A stretch of 64,000 bases of DNA from Palsa-883 sp963826975 (GTDB lineage: Bacteria > Pseudomonadota > Alphaproteobacteria > Acetobacterales > Acetobacteraceae): the NCBI GenBank assembly GCA_963826975.1, contig CAWGZJ010000008.1, positions 1 to 64,000 on the forward strand. Direction: 5' to 3'. Shown here in pieces: positions 17,283 to 25,119 of the stretch (the stretch's first letter is position 1; each line of letters starts with the position of its first letter). The translations under genes and the position numbers were made by a program. The notes under the pieces are model-generated. The model saw only the letters and a list, made by a program, of their open reading frames with translations, had not been told where the DNA came from and did not search any database.

Positions 17283-17957
17283 ATGACCACGACGCCTTCA
17301 GCAGGTGTTTCAGAAGAGCTCGAACAGCAGGGCCGGTCGGCGCAAAAGCGACGGGCCATCCTCGATGCGGCCACAGAGGTGTTTCTGCAAAAGGGCTATC
17401 TGGCCACCAATATGGATGAGATCGCGGCGCTTGCGGCGGTGTCGAAACAGACCGTCTACAAGAATTTTCCAGGCAAGGAGACGCTGTTCGTGGAGATCGT
17501 GAGCAGCGTGACCAATCGAGCCAGCCAAAGGGTCCACAGTGAGATGCCGGACCTCGCCGAGGGCGAAGACATTGCCGATTATCTTGGGCGCTATGCGTAC
17601 CGACAGCTCATCATCGTGCTTACGCCGCGCGTGATGCAACTGCGTCGCCTGGTGATTGGCGAGGTCGGTCGCTTCCCTGAACTGGCGAGGGCTCTCTTCG
17701 ATGGCGGACCCAGGCGCGCAATGGCGGCGTTGGCAGTGTTGTTCGAGCGCTTGGCCGATCGCGGCCTACTTGCGATCGATGATCCAGCTGCCGCCGCTTC
17801 CCAGTTCAATTGGTTGATTATGGGCGAGCCATTGAACAGGGCCATGCTGTTGGGTGACGAGGCGATCCCGAAACCGGCGGAGCTTCGACGTCATGCCGCA
17901 GCCGGCGTGCGTGTATTCCTCGCGTCATACGGCAAGAGAGGCACGCCGCGACGGTGA
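17283..17957 (+). CDS. TetR/AcrR-family transcriptional regulator
   Basis: The 224-residue regulator has a TetR DNA-binding domain at about residues 20-70 (RRAILDAATEVFLQKGYLAT, then AAVSKQTVYKNFPGKETLF) and a C-terminal ligand domain of the AefR-like type with VLFERLADRGLLAIDDP. It is divergent from the VOC-GFA operon; the palindrome at 17233-17247 lies between them. It probably autoregulates and represses that operon in response to an unknown small molecule. The reading frame is intact. Confidence 0.9.
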   Translation: MTTTPSAGVSEELEQQGRSAQKRRAILDAATEVFLQKGYLATNMDEIAALAAVSKQTVYKNFPGKETLFVEIVSSVTNRASQRVHSEMPDLAEGEDIADYLGRYAYRQLIIVLTPRVMQLRRLVIGEVGRFPELARALFDGGPRRAMAALAVLFERLADRGLLAIDDPAAAASQFNWLIMGEPLNRAMLLGDEAIPKPAELRRHAAAGVRVFLASYGKRGTPRR

Positions 17958-17995
17958 GCGGATGCGGTCGCAGTCAGACGGACCGCTCGGCCTTG

Positions 17996-18240
17996 GTTGA
18001 CGGTCTTTTTCCGGCGCTAAGCGGGTCGCGGTTCGTTGCGCCGGCTATCGAAAACCGACCGATCGATCCCGATAGTCGCCGAAACCGAGCAGATTCCGAA
18101 TCGTGGAAATTCCCCTTTGAATTCAAGAGCGCATATTTTTGACGGTTCGGGGAGGCGGTTCTTCATTGTGCGCGGAACAATTTTCTCTGTTAGATCAGCG
18201 CGCTACCGTGCTCCAAGACAATCGAATGGGGGTAGGGGGC
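17996..18240 (+). repeat. Dispersed ~230-bp repeat, copy C
   Basis: The blocks are GTTGACGGTCTTTTTC, CCGACCGATCGAT, CCGATAGTCGCCGAAA, CCCTTTGAATTCAAGAGCG, TTTTTGACGGTTCGGGG and GACAATCGAATGGGGG. It follows the TetR gene directly. The stretch from 18,241 to 18,441 holds no gene I can recognise. Confidence 0.65.
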
Positions 18241-18441
18241 TGAGCCTCGGGTTGGTCTTGGTCCGGCGTAAGTCTACCTCACTTGGCACGGCTGACAGGT
18301 CGCGAGGCGAACGAAAACTGCCTCACCGTGGCCTCTTATAGCGCCACAGTTATCAGAAAGAGATGGCCAGAGGGCTATGGGATACTCAAGCCTTGCTTGC
18401 GGACAAACCGATCTTTGGCCAGCTGCGAGAGAGAGCAGGAT

Positions 18442-19309
18442 CTATCGATAGTCTGGCGGCTTGGCAGATAGGGTATGACCTGGAAATTCCAGAAGGCGCT
18501 CGGGTTCCTTGCCAACGAGTTCGGCAAAGTCTCCCGAAACATAGCTGTGGCGTCCGTCAGCAATCGATGAGCACAAGGCGGAAAAGGCGTGAGACCATGG
18601 ATCGTTCAGGCGTACCCATGCCCGTACCAGGTAGTCGCCGATATCGGTGTCTCGATATTGTATCGGCTGGCCCGCAAGCTTGCCGAATGTAGTGACACTC
18701 TCATCGAGGGTCAGTGCCCGATGTCCTGTTATGACGCATCTGAGCTAATGTTCCCCCGGCTGTGATGCTATGGCAGCGATGGCAGCCGCAACACCGTCCC
18801 GCGAGATCGGCGCCATACAGCCCCGCCCGGTGGGCAGCAAAACTTCTTCGGATTCAGGGCTGGGCGTAAGCCAATGCTTGAGGATGAAATCTGAGTATAA
18901 GCCGCACCTAACAATGGTGGTGGGAATGCAGCGGTCTTCCAAGCGATCGGCTTCGCGGTAAACCGGCGCATCGTAGAATGGCGACCTTGCTTCGACATCA
19001 ACGATGCTCGTGAAGGTAACGTGGCGGAGGCTGGCGGCTGTAGCCGCCGATATGATGTTCGCGTGATGCCGCATGACTGCGCGTGCGTCACCGTCGCTTG
19101 AGATCAGGATCATTTGATCGGCGCCGGCGAGTGCGCTCCTCGATGCGGAGATGTCCATAATCCGCGACACGCAACGTGACCTGAAGTGGCAATCGCTCGC
19201 CTGCGGCGCCCGCATCGCGGGCCGTTGCGGCGACCTGCAGGCCTTCCGACAGCCACCCGCGAACGACTGCGCCTCCGACATATCCGACGGCGCCAGTGGC
19301 AAGGATCAA
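18442..19309 (-). pseudogene. NAD(P)H-binding atypical SDR (NmrA/QOR2-like), frameshift plus in-frame stop
   Basis: The reconstructed protein of about 285 residues resembles NmrA-like and QOR2-type atypical SDRs that bind NAD(P)H. It begins with ILATGAVGYVGGAVVRGWL (GxxGxxG) at a TTG at 19309. The frame shifts near 19,130 and continues SALAGADQMILISSDGDAR and HVTFTSIVDVEARSPF to SQPGEH and a TAG near 18,750. Reading past the TAG in frame gives TGHRALTLDESVTTFGKLAG and DFAELVGKEPERLLEF, the expected C-terminus, to a stop at 18442. Two lesions make this a likely dead gene. It is divergent from the ArsR gene at 19392. Confidence 0.68.
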
Positions 19310-19337
19310 TCTGGGCCTCCGTTTCTCCCTCTTAACT

Positions 19338-19359
19338 CATATATCTGACCGGTTATATG
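19338..19359. promoter_or_regulatory. Inverted repeat in the ArsR/SDR divergent promoter
   Basis: The perfect half-sites CATATA and TATATG are separated by 10 bases. The site lies 32 bases before the ArsR start and between it and the divergent SDR remnant, a typical place for an ArsR operator. Confidence 0.55.
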
Positions 19360-19391
19360 TTGCATCAATAGCCAACGGGTTATCAATCGCG

Positions 19392-19715
19392 ATGCCACAG
19401 CCGCACGGTATCCTTTTCAGAACGCTCGCCGATCCGACGCGACGGGCCATCTTCGAGCGGCTGTGTCGCGACGGAGACCAGACGGTCGGGGCCTTGACGG
19501 CTCAGGCCGGGGTCTCGCAACCGGCCGTCTCAAAGCATCTCGGGGTCCTAAAGCAGGCCGGGCTGGTGCGCGACCGCCACGAAGGTCGCCAGACGCACTA
19601 TAGCGCGCAGCTCGGCGCCTTGGCACCGCTGATCGACTGGACAAACCAAATGGCCGGCTTCTGGCAAATCCGGTTCGACCAACTTGAAGATCTACTCAAA
19701 AGGATGGATCAATGA
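19392..19715 (+). CDS. ArsR-family winged-helix regulator (SRPBCC-partner type)
   Basis: The 107-residue protein has the compact winged helix of ArsR regulators: LFRTLADPTRRAIFERLCRD, then GVSQPAVSKHLGVLKQAGLV as recognition helix and REGRQTHYSAQ-like wing. It ends LIDWTNQMAGFW...LEDLL, the C-terminal helix common to ArsR proteins paired with SRPBCC genes. It has no Cys metal-binding motif, so it is unlikely to sense metals. Its stop overlaps an ATG that begins like the SRPBCC gene at 20370, showing that the original operon was ArsR-SRPBCC. The inverted repeat at 19338 is a candidate operator. Confidence 0.9.
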   Translation: MPQPHGILFRTLADPTRRAIFERLCRDGDQTVGALTAQAGVSQPAVSKHLGVLKQAGLVRDRHEGRQTHYSAQLGALAPLIDWTNQMAGFWQIRFDQLEDLLKRMDQ

Positions 19716-19750
19716 CCAATACTGCGACCGAAACGCTCTCCGTCGTTGCC
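19651..19750 (+). repeat. Direct repeat R1 flanking the DUF1801 gene
   Basis: About 98 bases covering the end of ArsR and the first 14 codons of SRPBCC match 20312-20408 at roughly nine of ten positions, including a run through AAGATCTACTCAAAAGGATG. Confidence 0.85.
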
Positions 19751-19822
19751 AAAAGGACATCCAAGAGGTCGGCAAAGGTCGCAAAGAAGCAAGCCAGCCA
19801 ATTGCCCGGCGAACGAATGTGA
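19712..19822 (+). pseudogene. SRPBCC N-terminal stub fused to a lysine-rich tail
   Basis: The frame starts at an ATG overlapping the ArsR stop. Its first 12 residues (MTNTATETLSVV) match the start of the SRPBCC gene at 20370, then it continues AKRTSKRSAKVAKKQASQ, a Lys-rich run like the N-terminal tails of some DUF1801 proteins, to a stop at 19822. It is a junction product of the duplication that placed DUF1801 here. A GTG overlapping its stop could start DUF1801. Confidence 0.55.
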
Positions 19823-19845
19823 GTGGCGGGCGAACGACCACAGCC

Positions 19846-20298
19846 ATGAAGAAAAGGGGGAGCGGCTCGACGGACGGAAAAGGCGGAGACTCTCCCTCTC
19901 AGCTGATAGATGCGAGAATCAAGGAGCTGGGTGATTGGCGGGGCGAGACGCTCGCTCGGGTCCGAATTCTCATCAAGCAGGCCGACCCCGAAGTAGTCGA
20001 GGAGTGGAAGTGGAGAGGAGTTCCGGTTTGGTCGCACGCCGGAATAATCTGCACCGGTGAGACGTACAAGAATGGCATGAAGATGACCTTCGCCAAGGGC
20101 GCCTCGGTGGAGGACCCTTCAGGCCTCTTCAACTCCAGCCTCGAAGGCAACACCAGGCGTGCCATCGATTTCCATGAGGGCGACAAGATTGATGAAAAGG
20201 CTTTGCAGGCGCTCATTCGTGCCGCCGTCGCACTGAACACGTCGGTGCGAGCTGCCGCTGGCCCCATCCGCTCTCAGAAGCGGCCAAAGAGCGCTTGA
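19846..20298 (+). CDS. DUF1801-domain protein
   Basis: The 150-residue protein carries the DUF1801 (YdhG-like) core: LIDARIKELGDWRGETLARV, then WKWRGVPVWSHAGIICTGET and MKMTFAKGASVEDPSGLFNS, ending with a KIDEKALQALIRAA helix. The biochemical role of the domain is unknown; it often accompanies ArsR and SRPBCC genes. The start is uncertain: ATG 19846 gives the length here, while a GTG at 19819 overlaps the stop of the preceding stub. The gene sits between two ~98-bp direct repeats, so it looks inserted into, or left by a duplication of, an ArsR-SRPBCC operon. Confidence 0.82.
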   Translation: MKKRGSGSTDGKGGDSPSQLIDARIKELGDWRGETLARVRILIKQADPEVVEEWKWRGVPVWSHAGIICTGETYKNGMKMTFAKGASVEDPSGLFNSSLEGNTRRAIDFHEGDKIDEKALQALIRAAVALNTSVRAAAGPIRSQKRPKSA

Positions 20299-20311
20299 GG
20301 AGCGGGTCATT

Positions 20312-20408
20312 TGGCCGGTTTCACGAGCCGGTTCGACCACCTCGAAGATCTACTCAAAAGGATGGACCAATGACCGATACTGCGACCGAAACGCTCTCCG
20401 TCGTTGTC
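20312..20408 (+). repeat. Direct repeat R2 flanking the DUF1801 gene
   Basis: Second copy of the ArsR-end/SRPBCC-start sequence (see 19651-19750). Here the ArsR part is only a 3' scrap, while the SRPBCC gene that follows is complete. Confidence 0.85.
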
Positions 20409-20780
20409 GAACGGGAGATGCCTTTTCCGCCGGAAAAGATCTGGCGCGCGCTCACGCAACCACACCTGATCGAAGAGTGGCTCATGAAGAACGATTTCAA
20501 GCCTGTCGTCGGCCACAGTTTCAATCTTCGCGCGGACTGGGGCGCTGTTGACTGCCAGGTCCAGACAGTCGACCCGAACAAATCGCTGTCTTACACGTGG
20601 GGTGCCTATGGTCTCGGGAGTGTCGTCACCTGGACTCTCACCCCTACGAGCACGGGGACCCACCTGCGCATGGAGCAGTCGGGCTTCCGGCCGGATCAGC
20701 AGCAGGCCTACCAGGGCGCCAAGGGCGGGTGGCCGAGGTTCTTCGCGGCCCTGGAGCAGGTATTGGCGCGGATAGACTGA
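20370..20780 (+). CDS. SRPBCC (AHSA1/START-like) domain protein
   Basis: The 136-residue protein has the AHSA1-like START fold that encloses a hydrophobic ligand: VVEREMPFPPEKIWRALTQP, then LIEEWLMKNDFKPVVGHSF, a central beta-sheet with SYTWGAYGLGSVVTWTLTPT, and a C-terminal helix GGWPRFFAALEQVLARI. The ATG at 20370 follows the GGATGGACCA site copied from the ArsR end. In family context the ArsR regulator controls this gene; here a DUF1801 gene intervenes. A DoxX-like remnant follows at 20818. Confidence 0.88.
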   Translation: MTDTATETLSVVVEREMPFPPEKIWRALTQPHLIEEWLMKNDFKPVVGHSFNLRADWGAVDCQVQTVDPNKSLSYTWGAYGLGSVVTWTLTPTSTGTHLRMEQSGFRPDQQQAYQGAKGGWPRFFAALEQVLARID

Positions 20781-20817
20781 ACCTCTTCGGAACAAGTCGG
20801 AACTGGGCAGCTCGGCG

Positions 20818-20946
20818 TTGAAAGCCAGAAACATCGCCTATTGGATCTCTACGATCGTCTTCGCCTTCCGCATCCCGAGCGGGCGCGCGGCTGAGACGGT
20901 GCATTACCAAGCCAATGCCGAAGGCATCACCGTGCGCCTGGGATAG
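20818..20946 (+). pseudogene. Truncated DoxX-like membrane protein start
   Basis: A TTG opens a frame reading KARNIAYWISTIVFAF, which matches the first membrane helix of small DoxX proteins that commonly follow ArsR-SRPBCC pairs. After this the sequence turns hydrophilic and stops at 20946, so the other three helices are gone. The identity rests on one helix and context. Confidence 0.4.
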
Positions 20947-21055
20947 CCAGATCGACGATGAGATCGAAGCCTGGGAGGAGTCGCTGGACGGCTCCTCCTA
21001 TCGGCGTCCGAGCCGCCGACAGCGCTTCTAATGTGCGACAGTCTCCTTTGATTGA

Positions 21056-21190
21056 GTTGACGAGGTGTGCTGACGTCCAACTCCCGACGAATTCGACCAA
21101 TCGATAGCGATGGCTGTCAAAACCGCTGTCGGCTCGAATCGAGCACATTTCCCTTTGAAATCAAAAGCGAAGGAAACTGACGGACTGACC
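21056..21190 (+). repeat. Dispersed ~230-bp repeat, copy D, truncated
   Basis: The blocks GTTGACGAGG, CGACCAATCGATAGCGAT, CCCTTTGAAATCAAAAGCG and ACTGACGG are in the usual order. The AATCGAGTGGG tail is missing and a different palindromic repeat follows at about 21,222. Confidence 0.5.
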
Positions 21191-21221
21191 GTACCCCGGG
21201 TCAAGCGCCCGAGGACAAGCT

Positions 21222-21335
21222 CCGGCCGGTACCCACGACGTGTCTTCGTCGCAACAAAGAAAATCGTGGATACCGGCATTCTCCAGCACGACCAGGGGCA
21301 CCATCGGTGGGTCAATCTTCACGGCCGTTGGTATT
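21222..21335. repeat. Dispersed palindromic repeat (VIPAxAGIHDF type), copy 1
   Basis: The sequence GTACCCACGACGTGTCTTCG then GCAACAAAGAAAATCGTGGA and GGTGGGTCAATC..ACGGC parallels 35,745-35,860. The arms GGTACCCACGA and TCGTGGATACC pair around a CTTCGTCGCAACAAAGAAA core. Its outer part overlaps the 3' end of the GST gene. Confidence 0.7.
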
Positions 21336-21978
21336 ACGCGGTTGCGCCCGGTCTTGCCGCGACGGCGTCGTACCAGCGCCTGAACGCACCACTTTCGGCT
21401 GGGATCGGCATGTTGAGTGCGCGGGTCGCGAAATCGACCGTCACCAAGGTGGTGATGTCGGCCGCGGAGAAATTCTCGCCCGCGATGAAGGGAACTTCCG
21501 CCAGCCTCGCATCCATGTCGCTGTAGAAGTTTGCGACCCGGCGCTTGCTGCGCTCGACCAGTTCCGGGATCTGCGCGTAGTCGTGCGGCCCCGCGATCGC
21601 GCGCCCCGCCAATCTCGGCGCGGCGTTGCGCACGCCTTCCATCACGGCGGCGAAACCTTCCAACTCGGCCCGCCGTTCCCACATCGTCACCAGGGCTTTG
21701 TCCTTCGGTGTCGTGCCGAGCAACGGCGTCGCGGGATAGGCCTCCTCCAGGTAACGGCAAATGGCCAGGACCTCGCCGATCGCAGTGCCGTCTTCGAGCA
21801 CGAGAGTCGGAACGACACGGCGCGGGTTGATCGTGCGATAGACATCGCCATGCTGCTCTCCAGTCCCAAGATCGACGGAGACGAGCGGCACGGAAATAGC
21901 CTTCTCGGCGAGGAACATCCGCACGCGTCTGGAATTCGGGGACGCTGGCGCGTGATACAGCTTGAGTGTCTCGGGCAT
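21334..21978 (-). CDS. Glutathione S-transferase family protein
   Basis: The 214-residue protein has the thioredoxin-like GST N-domain (LKLYHAPASPNSRRVRMFLA, with Ser/Asn candidates for glutathione activation, then INPRRVVPTLVLEDGTAIGE with the cis-Pro and the E-[SA]-type glutathione site) and the all-helical C-domain (FIAGENFSAADITTLVTVDF, the N-capping box). It should conjugate or reduce electrophiles with glutathione in the cytoplasm. The ATG at 21978 fits the family start. It is on the same strand as the PRISE-type SDR upstream, 178 bases away. Confidence 0.9.
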   Translation of the reverse strand: MPETLKLYHAPASPNSRRVRMFLAEKAISVPLVSVDLGTGEQHGDVYRTINPRRVVPTLVLEDGTAIGEVLAICRYLEEAYPATPLLGTTPKDKALVTMWERRAELEGFAAVMEGVRNAAPRLAGRAIAGPHDYAQIPELVERSKRRVANFYSDMDARLAEVPFIAGENFSAADITTLVTVDFATRALNMPIPAESGAFRRWYDAVAARPGATA

Positions 21979-22156
21979 AGTGGACCTCACAGGTTGGGAC
22001 AGGCGCATGGCGCCAGGTGGAAGCGAAGGATGGGCAGACGCCCGCATCGCGCTCACGCGCGTAAGTGCGATAAGTCTCGGGGCAGCGATGGCGGGGTCAG
22101 CCAGCCCCCCAACGGTGTCATATCGTCGCCCTCTGTGCATTGCAGGATTTCACGCT

Positions 22157-23209
22157 TTATGGAATGATACGATCGCGCCGAAAGTCAGCGAACATACGAA
22201 GAAACATTTCCTCGGAATCCACCAGGTCGTGAAATCCGAAGCGGCGCGCCTTGCTCGTATCCGAGACGATATCGTAGTCCGATGCGAAAACGCCGTCGGG
22301 ATAGCCCCAGGCTGCAATGTCCTCGTAGCGGTATTTCCGCAGCCCGTTTTTCTCGACGATGCCATCCCATATCGGTCCCTTGTCAGCCATCGCCCGTGAG
22401 AGGCTGATATGTCGTGGCGGCGCCAGTTCCATGCCGAAGAAATCGGTGAACCTGGGCCATATGTTCTGCCATCGGATCAGATCGCTGTTGGTGATGTTGA
22501 AGGCCTGATTCGCGCATTTCGGGTCAGTTGACATCCATTCTATTGCCTTGGCCAACAGAGCAGCATCGGTACACTGGTACAGCGCCGTATAAGCGCCGGG
22601 CTTGCCGGGAAAGCTGAGCGGCAGTCCTAGCGCCTTGCAGATGTTGGCGTAGACCGCGATCGCCAGCGTCAAATTCATCGGCCCTCCCGTGGAGAAGCCG
22701 CAAACGGCATGCGGACGCCCAACCGACCACGTCCAGCGCTTGCCCTTCTGGAATTCTTCAAGGAAGCCCTGCTGGTTGTAGTAGAAGTTTGGCGGCATGT
22801 GCCGCGGATCGTCCTCCTTGGTCGGCGTCTTGTACGGCCCAAGATGATTGCCGTACCATCTTGTGCCCTGAGAAAGATGAACGTGCTCGAGTACAGGCGA
22901 CGCAGCCTCGATCGTTTTGACGAGGTTCACGAACATGCCGGTGTTCGCCGACAGCAGTTCGTCGGGATCCGCGCGCTCCGTGATAGCCAAATAGAACGCG
23001 TGGGTGATATTGGTAAGAGGCCCGAGCTTGGTCCGGCAATCACCCGGATCGAGCAGGTCTACTGAAATGTATCGGTAATTACCTGCTATCTCTGGCTTGC
23101 GACGCGACACGGCGACAATATCCCAGTCGCCCTGCTTAAGCAGGTGAGCCAGCATGTAACTGCCGGCCAAGCCAGATGCTCCGGTAACCAGTGCGGTACG
23201 CTTCGTCAT
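22157..23209 (-). CDS. PRISE-type atypical SDR (5-beta-reductase/iridoid synthase-like)
   Basis: The 350-residue protein matches the PRISE group of extended SDRs, which reduce activated C=C bonds of enones with NADPH. The N-terminal motif is ALVTGASGLAGSYMLAHLL, then VAVSRRKPE, the NADPH-phosphate region. Ser-Gln-Gly-Thr-Arg-Trp-Tyr (residues near 145) and FYYNQQGFLEEFQKGKRWTW hold the family Tyr and Lys, and SVGRPHAVCGFSTG follows. The C-terminus has the typical WPRFTDFFGMELAPPRHISL stretch. The frame is intact and the ATG at 23209 follows a GAGG-like site. It lies between the alpha/beta hydrolase and GST genes, all on the minus strand; together they suggest conversion of a xenobiotic enone or ester. 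Confidence 0.88.
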   Translation of the reverse strand: MTKRTALVTGASGLAGSYMLAHLLKQGDWDIVAVSRRKPEIAGNYRYISVDLLDPGDCRTKLGPLTNITHAFYLAITERADPDELLSANTGMFVNLVKTIEAASPVLEHVHLSQGTRWYGNHLGPYKTPTKEDDPRHMPPNFYYNQQGFLEEFQKGKRWTWSVGRPHAVCGFSTGGPMNLTLAIAVYANICKALGLPLSFPGKPGAYTALYQCTDAALLAKAIEWMSTDPKCANQAFNITNSDLIRWQNIWPRFTDFFGMELAPPRHISLSRAMADKGPIWDGIVEKNGLRKYRYEDIAAWGYPDGVFASDYDIVSDTSKARRFGFHDLVDSEEMFLRMFADFRRDRIIP

Positions 23210-23300
23210 TGACGATCCTCGTTTCGAGCGCTGGGAGTGATTCGATTTCTTGAACTGTCGCCACAGGCCTGGCCCGGCGCGGGCGCAGGCCTGTCGGGCG

Positions 23301-24149
23301 TCAGGCGTCCAGGAACAGCGAGACGTGCTGCACGAACAGCTCGGGATACTGGTACAGCGATCCGTGATTGGAGTCGGGGTAGAGGATGAGCTGCGCGTTC
23401 GCGAGGTTCTGCTGCAAGATGAAAGAATTGACCGTGTAGATGATAAGGTCCTTGTTGCCGTTCACGACGAGCGTCGGCTGCTTGATTGTCCTCAGATAGT
23501 CGTAGGCCCCTTCGCGCTGGACACCCCATTTGTGGATCGCCTCGATCTGCCGCTCGGCGGCCTTCTCGTTCACCTCGGGATCGCGACCCACCTGACGAAG
23601 ATGCTTCCGCCGCAGGAACTCCAGCCCAGCGGCCTGGGCTTTCTCGGACGGACCGAAATGAACCGCGAGCCACAGGTGCTCCGGCGGATCATAGGTGGCG
23701 CCGAAGATCTGCTGCGCCTCCGGCGTCAGGGTCGCCATCCCCTGGCCGCCGCGCGGGCCGGTGCCGACCAGGATCAGCTTGCGGACGAGTTCGGGCGCCT
23801 GCAGCGTGATCTCCTGGGCAACGAAGCCGCCGATCGAGATACCCAGCACATCGACCTGATTCAGTCCCAGCGCCTTGATGAAGGCGATCGCGTTTGCTCC
23901 CATCTCCTGCAATGTGGTCGGGACCTCGCCTGAACTTGAGGAGACGCCCGCGTTGTTGAACAGGATCACTTCGCGGCCGCGAGCCAGGCCATCGGTCACG
24001 GCAGGGTCCCAGTAATCCATGGTGCCGAGGTAATGCTGGTTGAAGACGAGCGGCACGCCCCCCGATCTGCCGAAGCGTCGGTAAGCGAACCGAACACCCA
24101 CCGCGCTCACGAACTGCGTCGGCACGGTCTGGTGACTGTGCTGGGTCAT
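23301..24149 (-). CDS. Alpha/beta hydrolase
   Basis: The 282-residue enzyme has the alpha/beta hydrolase fold. The oxyanion part VFNQHYLGTMDYWDP, the nucleophile elbow VDVLGISIGGFVAQEITL (Ser near 102), the acid in VVNGNKDLIIYTVNS and the His in LYPDSNHGSLYQYPELF are all present. No signal peptide is seen, so it acts in the cytoplasm. The subfamily resembles haloperoxidase-type and epoxide-hydrolase-like esterases; the substrate is unknown. It lies 57 bases downstream of the SDR at 24207-24953 and 91 bases upstream of the PRISE gene, likely one operon controlled by the divergent LysR. Confidence 0.9.
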   Translation of the reverse strand: MTQHSHQTVPTQFVSAVGVRFAYRRFGRSGGVPLVFNQHYLGTMDYWDPAVTDGLARGREVILFNNAGVSSSSGEVPTTLQEMGANAIAFIKALGLNQVDVLGISIGGFVAQEITLQAPELVRKLILVGTGPRGGQGMATLTPEAQQIFGATYDPPEHLWLAVHFGPSEKAQAAGLEFLRRKHLRQVGRDPEVNEKAAERQIEAIHKWGVQREGAYDYLRTIKQPTLVVNGNKDLIIYTVNSFILQQNLANAQLILYPDSNHGSLYQYPELFVQHVSLFLDA

Positions 24150-24206
24150 TGTGATTCCCTCAGGCGGTGGACCGAGCGCGGAGCAAACCTCCGCGCCCGG
24201 ACAGGA

Positions 24207-24953
24207 TCAGTTAGCGGTGTGGCCGCCGTCGACGTTGAGGATATGGCCGGTGATGAATGAAGCTTCGTCCGACGCGATGAAGACGATCGCAGTGGCAAGC
24301 TCCTCCGAGAGGCCGAGGCGACCCATCGGAACACCCGTCGCCAGAGCCGCCTTGTTCTCCGGCGTGCCGGTAAAACGGGTCAGCATGCCGGTGTCCGTCG
24401 GACCAGGCGCCACGGCGTTCACACGGATCCCCGATCTGGCGATCTCTAGCGCCACCGACTTGGTGATGCCTTCGACGGCGTGCTTGCTGCCGACATAGAC
24501 AGAGGCCCCCGCCGCACCCTCGTGCCCGTAGGTCGAGGAGATGTTGATAATGCTGCCGCTGCCCTGTTTTTGCATGACGCGCACTTCGTGTTTCATGCTC
24601 AGGATCACGCCGAGAACATTGGTGTCGAACGTCGCGGCGTAGGTTTCCGCGGTCTGGTCCGTGATCGGGCCGACCTGGCCTTCGGTGCCGGCATTGTTCA
24701 CCGCGACATCAAGGCGTCCAAACCGCGCGACGGTCTTGTCGACCAGAGCGCGGACGTCGTCCTCCTTGCGGACGTCGGCGTTGATGAACTCGGCCTCCGA
24801 ACCGAAAGATTGCAGCTCCTTGGCCAGTGCTTTGCCGGCCTCATCGCGCCGACCCGCAACGACCACCTTCGCGCCCTTCTTGGCGAAGGCGACGGCGGCG
24901 GCGCGCCCGATACCGGTCAGTCCGCCGGTGATCAACACGACAGGCGTGCTCAT
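24207..24953 (-). CDS. Short-chain dehydrogenase/reductase (classical SDR)
   Basis: The 248-residue enzyme shows all classical SDR motifs: VLITGGLTGIGRAAAVAFAK (TGxxxGIG), VAGRRDE (NADP-type Arg), NNAGTEG, ISSTYGHEG with catalytic Ser, YVGSKHAVEG (YxxxK) and APGPTDTGM. The ATG at 24953 follows AAGGAG (reverse strand) at 5 bases. It is the first gene of a minus-strand operon (SDR, hydrolase, PRISE reductase, GST) and is divergent from the LysR gene at 25120. Confidence 0.93.
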   Translation of the reverse strand: MSTPVVLITGGLTGIGRAAAVAFAKKGAKVVVAGRRDEAGKALAKELQSFGSEAEFINADVRKEDDVRALVDKTVARFGRLDVAVNNAGTEGQVGPITDQTAETYAATFDTNVLGVILSMKHEVRVMQKQGSGSIINISSTYGHEGAAGASVYVGSKHAVEGITKSVALEIARSGIRVNAVAPGPTDTGMLTRFTGTPENKAALATGVPMGRLGLSEELATAIVFIASDEASFITGHILNVDGGHTAN

Positions 24954-25119
24954 GGTCAACTCCTTGATAAATCTGCGTTTTGAGCTGCGGAAGCCATTAC
25001 CCAAGCGGCGTCGGCTCGCCTCGAAGGCTTCCCATCGCTCTCGTGATCGGGGAATTGGGCGCGCATTGCCCGGCGGCAAAAGACTTTGTAGGCTTGGCGC
25101 CATACCTCGCAGGCATGGA

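Noticed and set aside
6366..21190. Dispersed 230-bp repeats as integron attC sites
   Set aside because: No GTTRRRY core pairs or integron integrase were found, and the copies are longer and more conserved than attC sites.
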